DNA from: Echinococcus granulosus
Lineage: Eukaryota > Platyhelminthes > Cestoda > Cyclophyllidea > Taeniidae
DNA length: 64,000 nucleotides
Assembly (NCBI RefSeq): GCF_000524195.1
Contig: NW_020170425.1
Coordinates: forward strand, 6,668-70,667
Direction: 5' to 3'
Part shown: one piece after another, positions 46,325 to 57,091 of the stretch
Layout: each line of letters begins with the position of its first letter
Position numbering within the stretch: the first letter of the stretch is position 1
Translations under genes and position numbers: made by a program
Notes under the pieces: model-generated
What the model was told of the DNA's origin: nothing
The model's database searches: none
Seen by the model: only the letters and a program-made list of their open reading frames with translations

Positions 46325-46500
46325 TCGTCGTTGTCATAGGGCGGGGCTGGGCGCGCGGACAGGTGGTTGGTGCTCGCGCACCTACGCGAGCACTGCCAGA
46401 CTTGTGCCTTCGGGCGTGGGTGATGGTCACGACGGCCAATCAGGTAGCTCGTGTCCTTCAAAATCGCATCGTCCTTCAAGCCTGAGTTATTTAAAATGTG
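46325..46500. promoter_or_regulatory. GC-rich island with GC box and CCAAT box
   Basis: It contains GGGCGGGGC near 46339 and GGCCAATCAGGT near 46434. The 11-mer GCCAATCAGGT also occurs, inverted but for one base, in the island before the RBM24-like gene (ACCTGATTGGC versus 32730 region CACCTGATTGGCTCG). It looks like a promoter, yet the nearest + strand gene found downstream starts 6.4 kb away and no - strand gene begins here. An unrecognised transcript or a remote 5' exon is possible. Confidence 0.35.
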
Positions 46501-49500
46501 CACCCAGCGCCTAATCTATCGGCCATACTAGGTGGAAGCATTCGTTCTTTGGTCGGGGTACTCAGCACTATTTCTATGATGGATTGTGTACTAATTGGTT
46601 TTTTTTAACATTGTGGTAAGGATTCCCACTTGCATATGCCCTCTGTTTTGTTCCGCTTTGGGATCTCGAATTGATCCTACACGGTACCACACCACAAAGT
46701 ATTCGTATACATTATGCGTGCAAATGTATCTAATATCTTTATGACCATCCTTTGATGGGAAAGCGCCATCGATGAGCTCATTATTGTTGCTGTTGATGCA
46801 AGAATTCGCTTAATTTGTCATCAAAGCAGCTTTCAATAGTTTTACTCTCAAGGTCAAACAGGGTTTCACTTACACGAAGTGTGTATTGTGAAGTCACCTC
46901 ACAATAAGCATGTGAGGAATCCTTAAATATTCCCAATTTTATTACGCAACCGAGAATAATCTACCTTTCTAAATTGAAGTGTGTGTGTGTGGTGTTTCCT
47001 CCCTGATGGTAGATGGGCTGAACAAGTGAAGGACCATTTACACTCCGAATCCTTCGAAGTGTGTGCATCGCGCTTGGACTGGCTTGTTTACGTGTAAACC
47101 GCACTGGAACTAGATCGTTTATAAAAATCCGGAATTGGTTCAAGTTCTGCCGGGACCATATGGAAATAACCCGGGTTTCGCCTTCCTCGCTGTTGTTGAA
47201 TACTTCACCGATTGCACCACAGATATTCTGGATATTTTAGGTCTCGTACTCGTAGTTTAATGCGAAGAAGCCTAGTTTTACTTTAGCTGTCAAGCTAACG
47301 AAAGTGTCGAAAACACAACGTACATTAGACAGATTTCTTATTTTCGAGCGATGTCGAAACCTGTTTTATCCTGTGGGTAGGCATGATGTCGGTAACCGAT
47401 TTCCTTTAAGAGAATAAGCCGTGTAAGTGTCTCCACAGTTATTTGGCTTTGTTACGAAAGATCGAATATAATCACCCAGAATGTGAATTTAGAAGTGGTC
47501 AGAAGTTGGGTTGGATGTTCTAACGCATGACAATCTTTCCAATCTCCCACTTAATTTACTTTTTTCTGTAATTTCCGGACACATGCCAACTATCTTGCTA
47601 TGGATGCGATTAAGTAGTCACATACATAGCTCAGGGAGCGCCATGTTTCAAAAGAATCCCAAATACTGCTTTAGCAACACCTGTACACAACAGCATGCAG
47701 TATGCGCCATATGGGGTAACTGCGTTATTGTGATTTTCCGATAGTGGGCATGGTTTCATCCACTAAATTTCCGGTCCGTCATTAGTGCAAACGGCATTTT
47801 TAACAAAAATCTGCTGCTCACTAATTTCGCCCATTAGAGTTTTGAGAAAAAGCCATAATTTACTGCCTAGTGGTGTCGGTTGAGAACTTTAATGGATTCC
47901 ACCGAGTTGAGGGGCGACCGTGATTTCAGAAAAGCCCTGGCTGATGTCGACCCACACCGACTCAATCAGCGGCGGCTTGTAAGCGCCACAGATGGTCGTC
48001 CACACTGCTTAAAATCTGCCGGCAAAATTTTATTTGCCCGACCAGAATAATGGTAAAGTGGGGACTATCTGACTTCAAAAATTAGGAAACCTTATGGGAG
48101 CACATTTATTTGGATGGGCTTAAATTGTGCAACATTTGGATTAAAACTGTTACACTTAAAATAGTTGCTACACTTCAAAACATTATGAAGTAAGTTGATA
48201 TTTTGGCCAGGAAAGATACGGGGGAGAACTTCAGCCGTGGTACTGATTGCATGGTAAACGATTTTGAATGCTGATGGTCAAATTTCAAATCACTTATGCA
48301 GTGTTCGGATTATTGAGGTCCCACTTAACTGATTGACCAATAGTGCCCTTCACTTTTACTATCTGTGTTCGCAAACGGTATTGTAGTGTTGTTACTACTT
48401 TGTTTTGAAATCTTGCAGATGGTAAGGGTTGCCCTTCCAGCTTTGTAGTGATGTGTCGAAATTCCTGCACAGTGCAAGCAGCGGAAATCCCTTCATACCG
48501 TAAAATACCCGCCCCTTTTCTACGATGATCGGATTAATCTCCGAAGAAATAAAGCGTTCGGGATGCGGAGAGGGACAGTGCAGTACAATAAGGAAGCCCA
48601 AAGTGCGACCATGCTGAGTGCTACCTCTGGCAGCGGAAAAACCTGCGAAAATGGCGTTAACCAGATGAAGGGATGTGCATTTGCAGTGAAGTTGCTCTAT
48701 ATTTTTCCACTAGCGAAGGCTTTTTGTCAAAAACGCAATCAGGGCAGTCTATTTTCCTCAAAACCACAGCTTGCGGTTCTTCATAGAAGAGCATGTCTCA
48801 ACACCCTGTTTAATTGAATAATGGTGGCTTAACCAATTGCTTTTGAGACCATCAGGCCCATCATCAATTTCATCAAGCAAAAAGAAAAGATGCTGAGTTG
48901 AGATTTGCCACTGAACATTAAAGATCGGCATTGTGAACCCTCATGACCCCATTTTGGCTGCATGTGATCACTGTCATTTGCACCACGTCGATTGAAAAAT
49001 ATACGTGAAGTAAAAAATCCTTCGTTTTCCCAAACTCACTGATGACCTTGTGAATACATTTTAATGGATTTAGAAATAGAAAAATGTATTCAGGCTTCAA
49101 GCTAACGCACTATTTAAAAATGAGGATGCCTAATTGGTCAAATACCTGACAGATGTGTTGTACGACTTACTTAAAACATGAGCTTTACCTAACTCAACCC
49201 GAACGATTTACTCCGAAATTTCATTCCAACTGTTTCTGTGGCTCGAAAGGGCCGATAGGAAATCAAATTCAATTTACGACCATGAATTCAACCAACTTAT
49301 CACATCCGATTGCCTCGACTTGCGTCTAACATACAGCAACTTCCTGAAGAAAAACGAGCGAAATATGACGCGTGCGCAAGTTCTTGGTCTAAAATTCACT
49401 TTTACTTTGAAGTCATTAGTACCTGGCTTTAATTGCAGAGTCCTCCTACTCCAGAATCAAATGAAAAATCTGCTTTAATTATTCCACCCGAATGCACAGC

Positions 49501-50012
49501 AGCCATAGCAATCAGTGATACAATCCCAGTGACAACACTACAATTGGAAGCTAGAATCCCAACAAAGAACCACTGAAGGCCTCTACAACGCAGAACATTC
49601 CGCTACCCCGCACCAAGAGAGAGGCCGACTTATCCGCCAAACTCTGCGCCGAGTTCCACTCCATGCATAGAGTCCGCTTGAAACCCCGATGATTACTCAA
49701 CGGTCGCTTTGAGCACAAAATGAGCTCCAACTCAGATGTTCACAAGAGAACGAAGAAAAACTACTGTCTTGGTTGTGAGAGATAATTGCTTTAGTGATAT
49801 AATTAATACAAAGAGTCACCGTGAGAGAAATGTGTATGTACATGACACGAGGAACAGAGATGAGTGCGCTTTCAAAAGGGAGTTGAAGCAGCACAAAATC
49901 AACTGAGATAAATATGTACAGCTGAAAGATGAAGAGCGATAAAAAAGGCGAGGTCGGGACTAGATACATCCTCGCAACGACGAAAATAAGATACAGGATG
50001 GGCGAAGAATAA
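46501..50012. other. Intergenic region, no gene recognised
   Basis: Contains a short GT microsatellite near 46981 and scattered short frames on both strands. None could be tied to a protein family or to neighbouring exons. The 3' untranslated region of the - strand KANSL1-like gene should lie at the right edge. Confidence 0.45.
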
Positions 50013-52134
50013 TTAGGATAAGTCTGACAGATTCGAAGAGGGCGGAAATTTAAAGGAGAGAGGATAATCAACTTTTCGGTGGTACTCTGCCACCGCCAAA
50101 TGCAAATGCTCGTAGCACGTATCCGCCACATCTTCAAGCTGTCCACTGTTTAGTGGAGAAATCTAAAAAGAATGAAATAACTTTAAATACATTGATGCTT
50201 TAGCATGAAACTGCGATACTCTATATCACGTGGTTCAAGTGAACATATAAGTTTATCAGATAATCATCAGATTGATCAAACGACACCGGAGCGGCAAAAT
50301 TCTAGTTCCACAGAACTTTCTGATGCATAGAAAACCGGAATTCAGGTTACATCAGATTGGTAGCTCATAACTCGTGAGTCAGATCAAAGTCATAAGACAA
50401 CTTCAACGCAATTGTGCAATGTGGAACTAAGTTAACGCAAAATGCCAAAACCCAGTCTTTCCAAACTTTGATTCTAGGATAATTACATGCTAAAACCCAA
50501 GTAAGCAAATTAATAACGCTAATTAAAAACAACATCTGCACTTACTCGGCAGTTACACATAATCTGACTATTTTTGGGAGAATTGGCGACGCGAGGACTG
50601 TGCGAGATACCCGAACCTTCAGCTCGTTTCCCAACATCTAATGTTGACGGATAAGAAACTTTTCGCCACAAAGGAACTGGTATTTGCTTCGCACTTTCGA
50701 ACTTTCTGGGACGATAGTTCGTCTCTTTAAAAGTGTTTAAAGAGAAATCAAAATAGTTCATGCAGTCGTCACTAACTGGTCTGTTATAAAACGATTGTCG
50801 GTTCATGGACTGCGAGAGAGTGGAATAACGCCTGGAATCGTAACCATCCTGCGAACTCGTTGATGATACTCCGGATGAACAGGAGGGGAGACCATCTCTG
50901 TATCTCGACTGATGAACTTGATGAAGCGCAGGATCCTTCTTAAGTTGTTTAGGATGCTCAGCTCGACGGGTCTGACCTTACCAATGAAGGTTTGAATCAA
51001 TGGAAGAGTTGAAAATGAGCCATCATAGGAATTTAGAATAGGAACACGTAAGGGCGGTAAGGCTAAAAAATTTTACTTACATTTCAATTTGTCAAGAGTG
51101 ATGGATTTTTCTGTAATGTTGGAAACCGGGAGCGTCACACCGACCTCGGTTTCTTTATTGAAAGCAGGACAGCAGTAAATGCAACTCATAGCGAACGTTT
51201 GTCGGCAGTGGGGATGTGTTATGCAGACGGGTTTGGCGCTGCCTAAACACGGTTCAAATAAATCGAAAAAAAAACAAACCAGGGAATTTGAAATCCACCT
51301 GAGAAAAAGAGGACAAGTCATAATAATAATGCCTTGGTTTGTCTGACTTCTCAAAAGGACGAACACGACTTGTCGTTTCCAGATTTCTTTCGATCAAACC
51401 GCCTTGTGCAAGAAGTGGAAGGGACTTCCGCCATTTTCTGCAACGGTAACGCAAAGGCTTAAGATTTTTCAAACAATCCATCGCCTTGACCATTTCCGAT
51501 TGTAGAAGGGACCAATGACAACGCAAAACCGCACGATTCCGGAGCCACCTACACAATAACACACGAGTAAACACAAAGCTTACGTCTCTGATTGCTGAAA
51601 ACCATCCCGTACTTCGTCATCGTCAGAGCTTGACTCTGTCACATCAGACAAGTTATCAGCGAAGATGCCGCACGGCTGGTTGCGCGACATTGTGTTAAGC
51701 TGACCAATATTAGACATGATGCGCAACGCCCGCATCTCAGCTAGATTGCATCGTGAGGCAATTTGATGCAATCTTTTCTCACCGGATTCAACAGATAGAA
51801 CTGCTTGAGAAGTGCAAGTGGCAAAACGTTGAAAATGAAACGGACTCTGCTTATCCATCACTACTTTCAATAAGGCTGAAGATACGGAGGAATTAAATGC
51901 TGATTTTGTGGCCGATAGCGAATTGGTTGTCGTGTATACACTACCAAAGGGAACAGAGACTGTACGGGGAGCCATAGAATCAATCGTATGATCAGATTTT
52001 GATTGCGAATATTGCACAAGTGAAGGAGAGCAAGCGTTGTTATTGTAATTTGCAACAGTTACAGTGTCGTCAATATTATAGCCATTGGTGTTAGCGGTTT
52101 CCATAAACATGTACGCATTGAAATAAGAACATTT
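50013..52134 (-). CDS. KANSL1: KANSL1-like NSL-complex scaffold with PEHE region (5 exons found; N-terminus open)
   Basis: KANSL1 holds together the NSL complex, which acetylates histone H4 through MOF/KAT8. Exons in reading order are 52134-51584, 51548-51280, 51242-51081, 50976-50546 and 50162-50013; phases agree. From the ATG at 52110 this is 512 residues. The order of matches follows human KANSL1: SDVTESSSDDDEV versus DVTDSSSGGESD; WLRNRAVLRCHWSLLQSEM versus the ADRAAIVSRWNWLQ helix; a Cys pair, CIYCC; and a Ser/Arg-rich linker. Next comes the PEHE core YFDFSLNTFKETNYRPRK, with VPLWRKV (SFDINNIVIP and PSWREV in human). The final exon, LEDVADTCYEHLHLAVAEYH, matches [20 protein letters not shown]. 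The first exon is open back to a good acceptor (TTTTAG) at 52135, so further 5' exons, including the upstream coiled coil, are probably missing. The family call rests on motif order, not on high identity. Confidence 0.72.
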
Positions 52135-52855
52135 CTAAAACGAGAAGGCGTTAATAAAGCAATATAATTCACTCGATTTGAAAAAAAAGACAATTTATAA
52201 AACAACAGACACTAACAGTGCCAAGAAGGAAGATGAAAAGTAAAAAAAGATGGCTAGAAAATAATCGTGGCAAACAACACAAGACTACTCCTGCAAATAA
52301 ATGACTTTCAGAAAAAGTTAATCGCAAAATCATTGTAACACATAAAAGGTAAGGACTTTCCCATCGAAGAAACCTACCCAAATTCCAGGGATTACTCAAT
52401 AAACTGTGGAAAATCTGCGACAAACCCACATGGCAGAGATAACCGAGTCCGTTGAAAACCGCGCACGGAGAATGCAGGCTGATTCAAACAAGAATAATGG
52501 GCAAAACCCAAAAACTGTAGGTTTGTATGTCTACTGGAAATTGCCGCGACAATATAATAAGCCATGATCCTTGAGAGTTGAAATTTATCGTTGGTTATAA
52601 AGGAGAAATCCACAAAAATCCGAGAGATTTAAAAAATAATGATTTCACAGATAATATGTTAACACTTACGATTAGAAGGACGGTCTAGAGATACGGTGGA
52701 ATTGCTTATACAAATTAGAATTCACCCCCCTAGTACAATTAAAATGGCACAGCTTACTTAAAAAGCTTTTTGCTCTTATCAAAGCATTAGATTTTAATAA
52801 TTGTTTGCATTCGTGATTTTGCCCTTGTCTGAGGTAACCTTTTAAGCCTCAAGAG
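52135..52855. promoter_or_regulatory. Gap between divergent KANSL1-like and nicotinic receptor genes
   Basis: About 720 bases separate the first identified KANSL1-like exon (- strand) from the receptor ATG (+ strand). If no further KANSL1 exons lie upstream, this is a shared or bidirectional promoter region. It is AT-rich, has short frames only, and no clear CCAAT or GC box was seen. Its role is inferred from gene orientation. Confidence 0.35.
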
Positions 52856-55224
52856 ATGTCTTCGCTTCGCTCTTTGCACAATCTTAAGCATCTTGTGGTT
52901 TTTTCAATCTTACTAAGTGAGGTTACCAAAGCGGGTAAATTTTTTATGATTTAATCGGCTGACAGGGGCTTTGAGTGATAAATCTTGAACAATTATTCTC
53001 GTCTCTTGTTTCATAGCACGTGGTGGATGTTGCTTGTTACAAATAGGCAATAGCTTGTGCTACTTAAGACAATTTTTAAGATAACTGCTCTCATTTTTAT
53101 CTTTGGGTTTAGTCCCTGAACTCGTGTGTCTTATTGCAATTATCATTCTTTATTAAATCCTACTTACTCAGGCCTAATACAGTGCAAGGTTTTGAGCCAG
53201 TAAATAACTTTTTAATGCCTTTTTTTAGGAGTGCTGATCAGGACTATTGCCTGTATACACTGTCAGGTTCTTGAAAAATTTTGCTTAATAATCAGCATCT
53301 TAGATGTGCCTTTATTTCCCAGACGTCCTTAATAATGGAATGAATGAGGAACTCCATGAACGTCTCACAACAAAGAAAAACTATAGTCCATTTGTGCGAC
53401 CGGTAAAAACGCACGATTCTGCGGTGCTTTTGTTTATGAACTTAAGCCTTATTCAAATCCTGGATGTGGTACGTCATTCCCATAAATCCAACATTTTAAA
53501 GGATGAAAAGCGGCAAATTATAATAACAAACGCATGGGCCAATTTGGTAAACGTTTAACTTTTTTTACAATTATTTCATAACTCAAAAACCCCTTTATCG
53601 CACAGATTTGATTCCTGGTTGCTCTTGGATATTGTCGTTCTAGTGTATTACCACTCCTATTTTTATAAACATTTGTTGTTAATATGCTGCTCAGGTTGAC
53701 TAGTTGTGAATATCTTAGGAATTAAACAACGTCTGATAAATGGTATTTCTAGGACTGGAAAGATCACAATTTTATTTGGGATCCCATGGAGCATGGAAAT
53801 GTTACGTCGTTGCTTTTGCCTTCAGAAAATATTTGGACTCCTGACCTGGCTCTCTACAATAAGCAAGTTTCCATAGGCGCCTTTTAATTGTTGCTTAGTG
53901 CTGGCGGTGACTGGGATCTCGCAAGCTCCTCATCAACTCTAGTTGTTGTTAATTATGATGGGACAGTAGTATGGCGGCCCCCAATCATCTTTAAGAGTCA
54001 ATGTGAAATCAACGTCGAGTATTTCCCATTTGATATGCAAAACTGTTCTATGAAAATTGGCTGCTGGACACATCACGGTCTTTTGATTGATCTCAGGCAT
54101 ACAAGCCAGAAAGCGAGATCGCAGGCGCCGTTTGATAATTGCAGAAGCCAAATTGATCATGCCATGGACTTATCAATGTTCACTACTGATGTTCAATGGG
54201 ACTTAATAGGTGTTTCGGCAAGACGAAATATCGAATTCTACCCCTGTTGCACAGAGCCTTACCTCGACATAACGTTTTACATAATCCTCCGCCGCAAACC
54301 GCTTTTCTTTGGCGTGAATGTAATCTGTCCCTGTATTTCCATTTCCATTTTAACTATTTTGGTGTTTTATCTTCCAGCAGATAGTAGGGAAAAGATATCC
54401 CTTAGCATATCAATACTTATTGCCCTCACAGTGTTCTTTCTCCTGGTCTTTGAAATATCTCCGCCCACTAGCTTGGTGGTGCCATTAATTGTCAAATTCC
54501 TGCTCTTTACCATGGTCTTGATCATATTCTCTACGATCGCGACGGTAGTAGTTCTCAACGTACGCACTCGGTCGCCGGACACTCACAAAATATCGCCGTG
54601 GATCAGAAGAATTTTTATCGACACTTTTCCGAAAATCCTATTTATCAAGCGGTATGAACACTTCGATACATATGTAAGTTCAAGATTTCCTACCTGTAAA
54701 GATAGAGGAAAAGGTAGTGTAAGATCCTGTTCTTCTTTTTAGAGTTTTCGAAAACGACTCAAATCACCTAATAATAATCGAAGGTTTAATTCAATTCAAA
54801 CGTTTACCAATGGAAATGTTAACATTTTGGCCGGTTTATCGCCAGAACAACTCGAAAGATCGCTTGACAAAGTTCGAGAAACAATCCTCTACTTCCGTCA
54901 ACAGGAAGAGTGGAACAAGGTGAAGCACTCCGACCGAGTAACAGTGACCCACTTTGAAGATAAGTTGAATTTATAACACACTTGAGACTAAGATCTAAAA
55001 TTCCCAAGTAGAGTACTCCAGTTGAACAGCCTCTCTCAATAGGGTCACTATAATCTAACCACCTGCCATTTCCACAGATGTTAAGCTTCGACAAATTAAA
55101 CACATTTTGTTGGAACTAGATTCGCTCGGAGTGGAAGTATGTGGCCTTCGTGATTGATCGCCTGCTCTTATGGATCTTCATCGGCACAACCGCAATTGGC
55201 AAGCTCACCTTTCCTTTTTGTTAG
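52856..55224 (+). CDS. Nicotinic acetylcholine receptor, alpha-type subunit (7 exons)
   Basis: Subunit of a pentameric acetylcholine-gated ion channel at nerve-muscle and neuronal membranes. Exons are 52856-52916, 53323-53468, 53502-53546, 53753-53862, 53899-54673, 54743-54919 and 55120-55224, with consistent phases and 472 residues. Exon 1 encodes a signal peptide (LKHLVVFSILL) and fits exon 2 in phase. Visible are LSLIQILDVDEKRQ, loop A WTPDLALYNN and the 13-residue Cys loop between Cys156 and Cys170 (FPFDMQ inside). Loop B carries Trp in GCWTHHG, and the adjacent Cys237-Cys238 pair in FYPCCTEPYLDITF defines alpha subunits. TM1-TM3 follow. The TM2 border DSREKIS keeps the Glu typical of cation channels. 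The short cytoplasmic loop leads to TM4, WKYVAFVIDRLLLWIF. One intron starts with GC. The last exon is joined at ...QEEWNK|IRSEWKYV. Confidence 0.94.
53863..53898 (+). other. 36-nt GC-AG intron of the nicotinic receptor gene
   Basis: The intron runs from GCAAGTTTCC to TTGCTTAG. Splicing joins AA to T and gives LALYNNAGGDW, exactly the conserved loop A sequence of nicotinic receptors. No GT donor nearby preserves the frame. Confidence 0.85.
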
Positions 55225-57091
55225 CCTAACTTAACATTAAGACGTAGTGAATGCCAATACGTCCGTGAGATAATGCGAATTGACAAAGCATTTCAGTCTT
55301 CGCACCTTTATCTACTATTGAGTGAAGTACATTTTTACACCACCTGTAGAATTTTATCCCTTTGGAGTACGGTGTCACTAGCATATGAGTGTTTTAGTGA
55401 CCATGGCTAGCCTTTTCGGTAGTATAAATTGTAGCTTGCTTATTTCAGGTATAATGTGTACATTTGTACACGCACCTATGCTGTATATCAACGCACGAGC
55501 TCTTACAGCATCAACAGCCCATGCTGTGGATGCCATAAACGTTACTCGTCTATCCTGCGAAACCAAACTAACCTAATCGAAGTGTACCAAGTACCAAATA
55601 GAGATGCTATTTCATTGCTTTTAAAACCTTCTCCCTGTCATTGATTGGTTAAGTTTTGAGTAATGGGTAGCTCTATCCACCTCCGGGTTTTATTCACCTA
55701 CTTTTGCAACCACGGAGCGAGGCAATCAACCGAGTAGACGAAAGCAAATTAGGTTTTGACGCTTGACTAATCAGTGTAAGTGGTCTGAAGAGACTTTGTC
55801 TGCCCAGTTTTCGCATCCAAATTGTTTCACTGCTTTAGTCTCATCCGAGTTCTAGGGGCAGGTAAATACCAACCGACCGTAAGAATGAGGAAACGAGTTA
55901 ATTCCAGGTAATTCTATTGAGTACTCTATCTCAACAAGTCCACGGCCAGAGCGCATATGCTTTCATCAAGCCAGCTCGTCAGTTGAAATTGTGCGTAAAC
56001 ATTCCTTATTCACTATACGCAAAGGAAAGTGAAGGATTGAGGTTACTGAATCTACGAAAGACTGAAGTGCATATGATACCGAAGTGGCAAATCACACTTC
56101 ATTTTTTTGTCATGATAATGAGGAAAAACAGATGCGTAAATTTGCGTTCTGCTTTCAAAGAACCAACCGGGAATAAAAGGAAGATACTGTCAGAGCAATA
56201 AAAACTAACTCCAAAATCATTAAAAGTCTGATGGACCTCTATCGCCATAGTGCCATTTCAACATATCGCGCATAATCCTTCTAGTTTTCGAAACACGGAC
56301 CAGAGGAATCCACTGGTGTCGCAGGTTCCTATTTATCTACTAATAAAATTACCGCTTTCAATTTGCTTTGTAACACGCAACGCAACCAAGGAACAACCCG
56401 TTGATAGAGCAATGTGTATATTGAGCCCCTACAGGTACAGAGCAAAATAATCGACGGTGACGATACCAGCTTCAATGTAACATTCCCATCAACTGCAACA
56501 AAGCGGAACGTGTACGGCCTAAAACAATGTCGACGGAATAATCCTGGGGATTTGTCACACGCTGAATAAGTAGCAAGATCAAGTCCCATTTTTCAGCCCC
56601 ATTTAAGAAGTTACAAAGATTGAACAGAATAACTTAATGTTAGAACGCTTTTTGAAGTGATATGCATAAAGAAAATGGACATAAGGGAAGTAGCATGAAG
56701 CTCTGCCAAAAGGCCCCTGCAGCTCAAAACCACGACTCACCAGGTCTTATCCATTCCCAAGTAAAATAGTAGGATGAATTTAGCCCAGAAGACCACTACG
56801 TGCAAGCAATTGCATTCGGTACTCTATAAAGGCAACAAAAGTAAGCGCAACTAATTATCACTTCCACGACAAAAAGTCCATTCGGAATAGCCAGGAACAC
56901 CTCTCCAAATGGAAAGTAATTTCCTACCTTTTCTGGCTAAACTAAAGTCTGTGGACAGATACGCCCCTGAATGTTACACTATTGTCATCGGTCGACGCGA
57001 AGAAAAACACTGGGCTGAAAGTTATTGCTTGTATATGACTAGTAGGCGATGCACAATAGGATGAAAACAGGTTGGACATTGTAAAGTGCCA
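55225..57091. other. Region between convergent receptor and MCRS1 genes
   Basis: The two genes point at each other across about 1.9 kb. Frames at 55917-56201 (+) and 56329-56589 (-) are open for 86-94 codons but match nothing I know. The 3' untranslated regions of both genes should lie here. The - strand frame could also hold a remote 5' exon of the KANSL1-like gene, which I cannot show. Confidence 0.4.

Noticed and set aside
51063..51080. An 18-nt intron in the KANSL1-like gene (GTAAGT...TTTTTTAG)
   Set aside because: It has textbook ends and keeps a frame open. However, that frame then needs a second 35-nt intron with a weak GTTACG donor. Splicing the same donor to the AG at 50977 gives one continuous Ser/Arg-rich exon running straight into the PEHE region, which is simpler and more protein-like.
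54920..54975. Extension of receptor exon 6 as KHSDRVTVTHFEDKLNL-stop
   Set aside because: It would delete TM4. Splicing at AAG|GTGAAG to the acceptor at 55119 restores the conserved EWKYVAFVIDR sequence.
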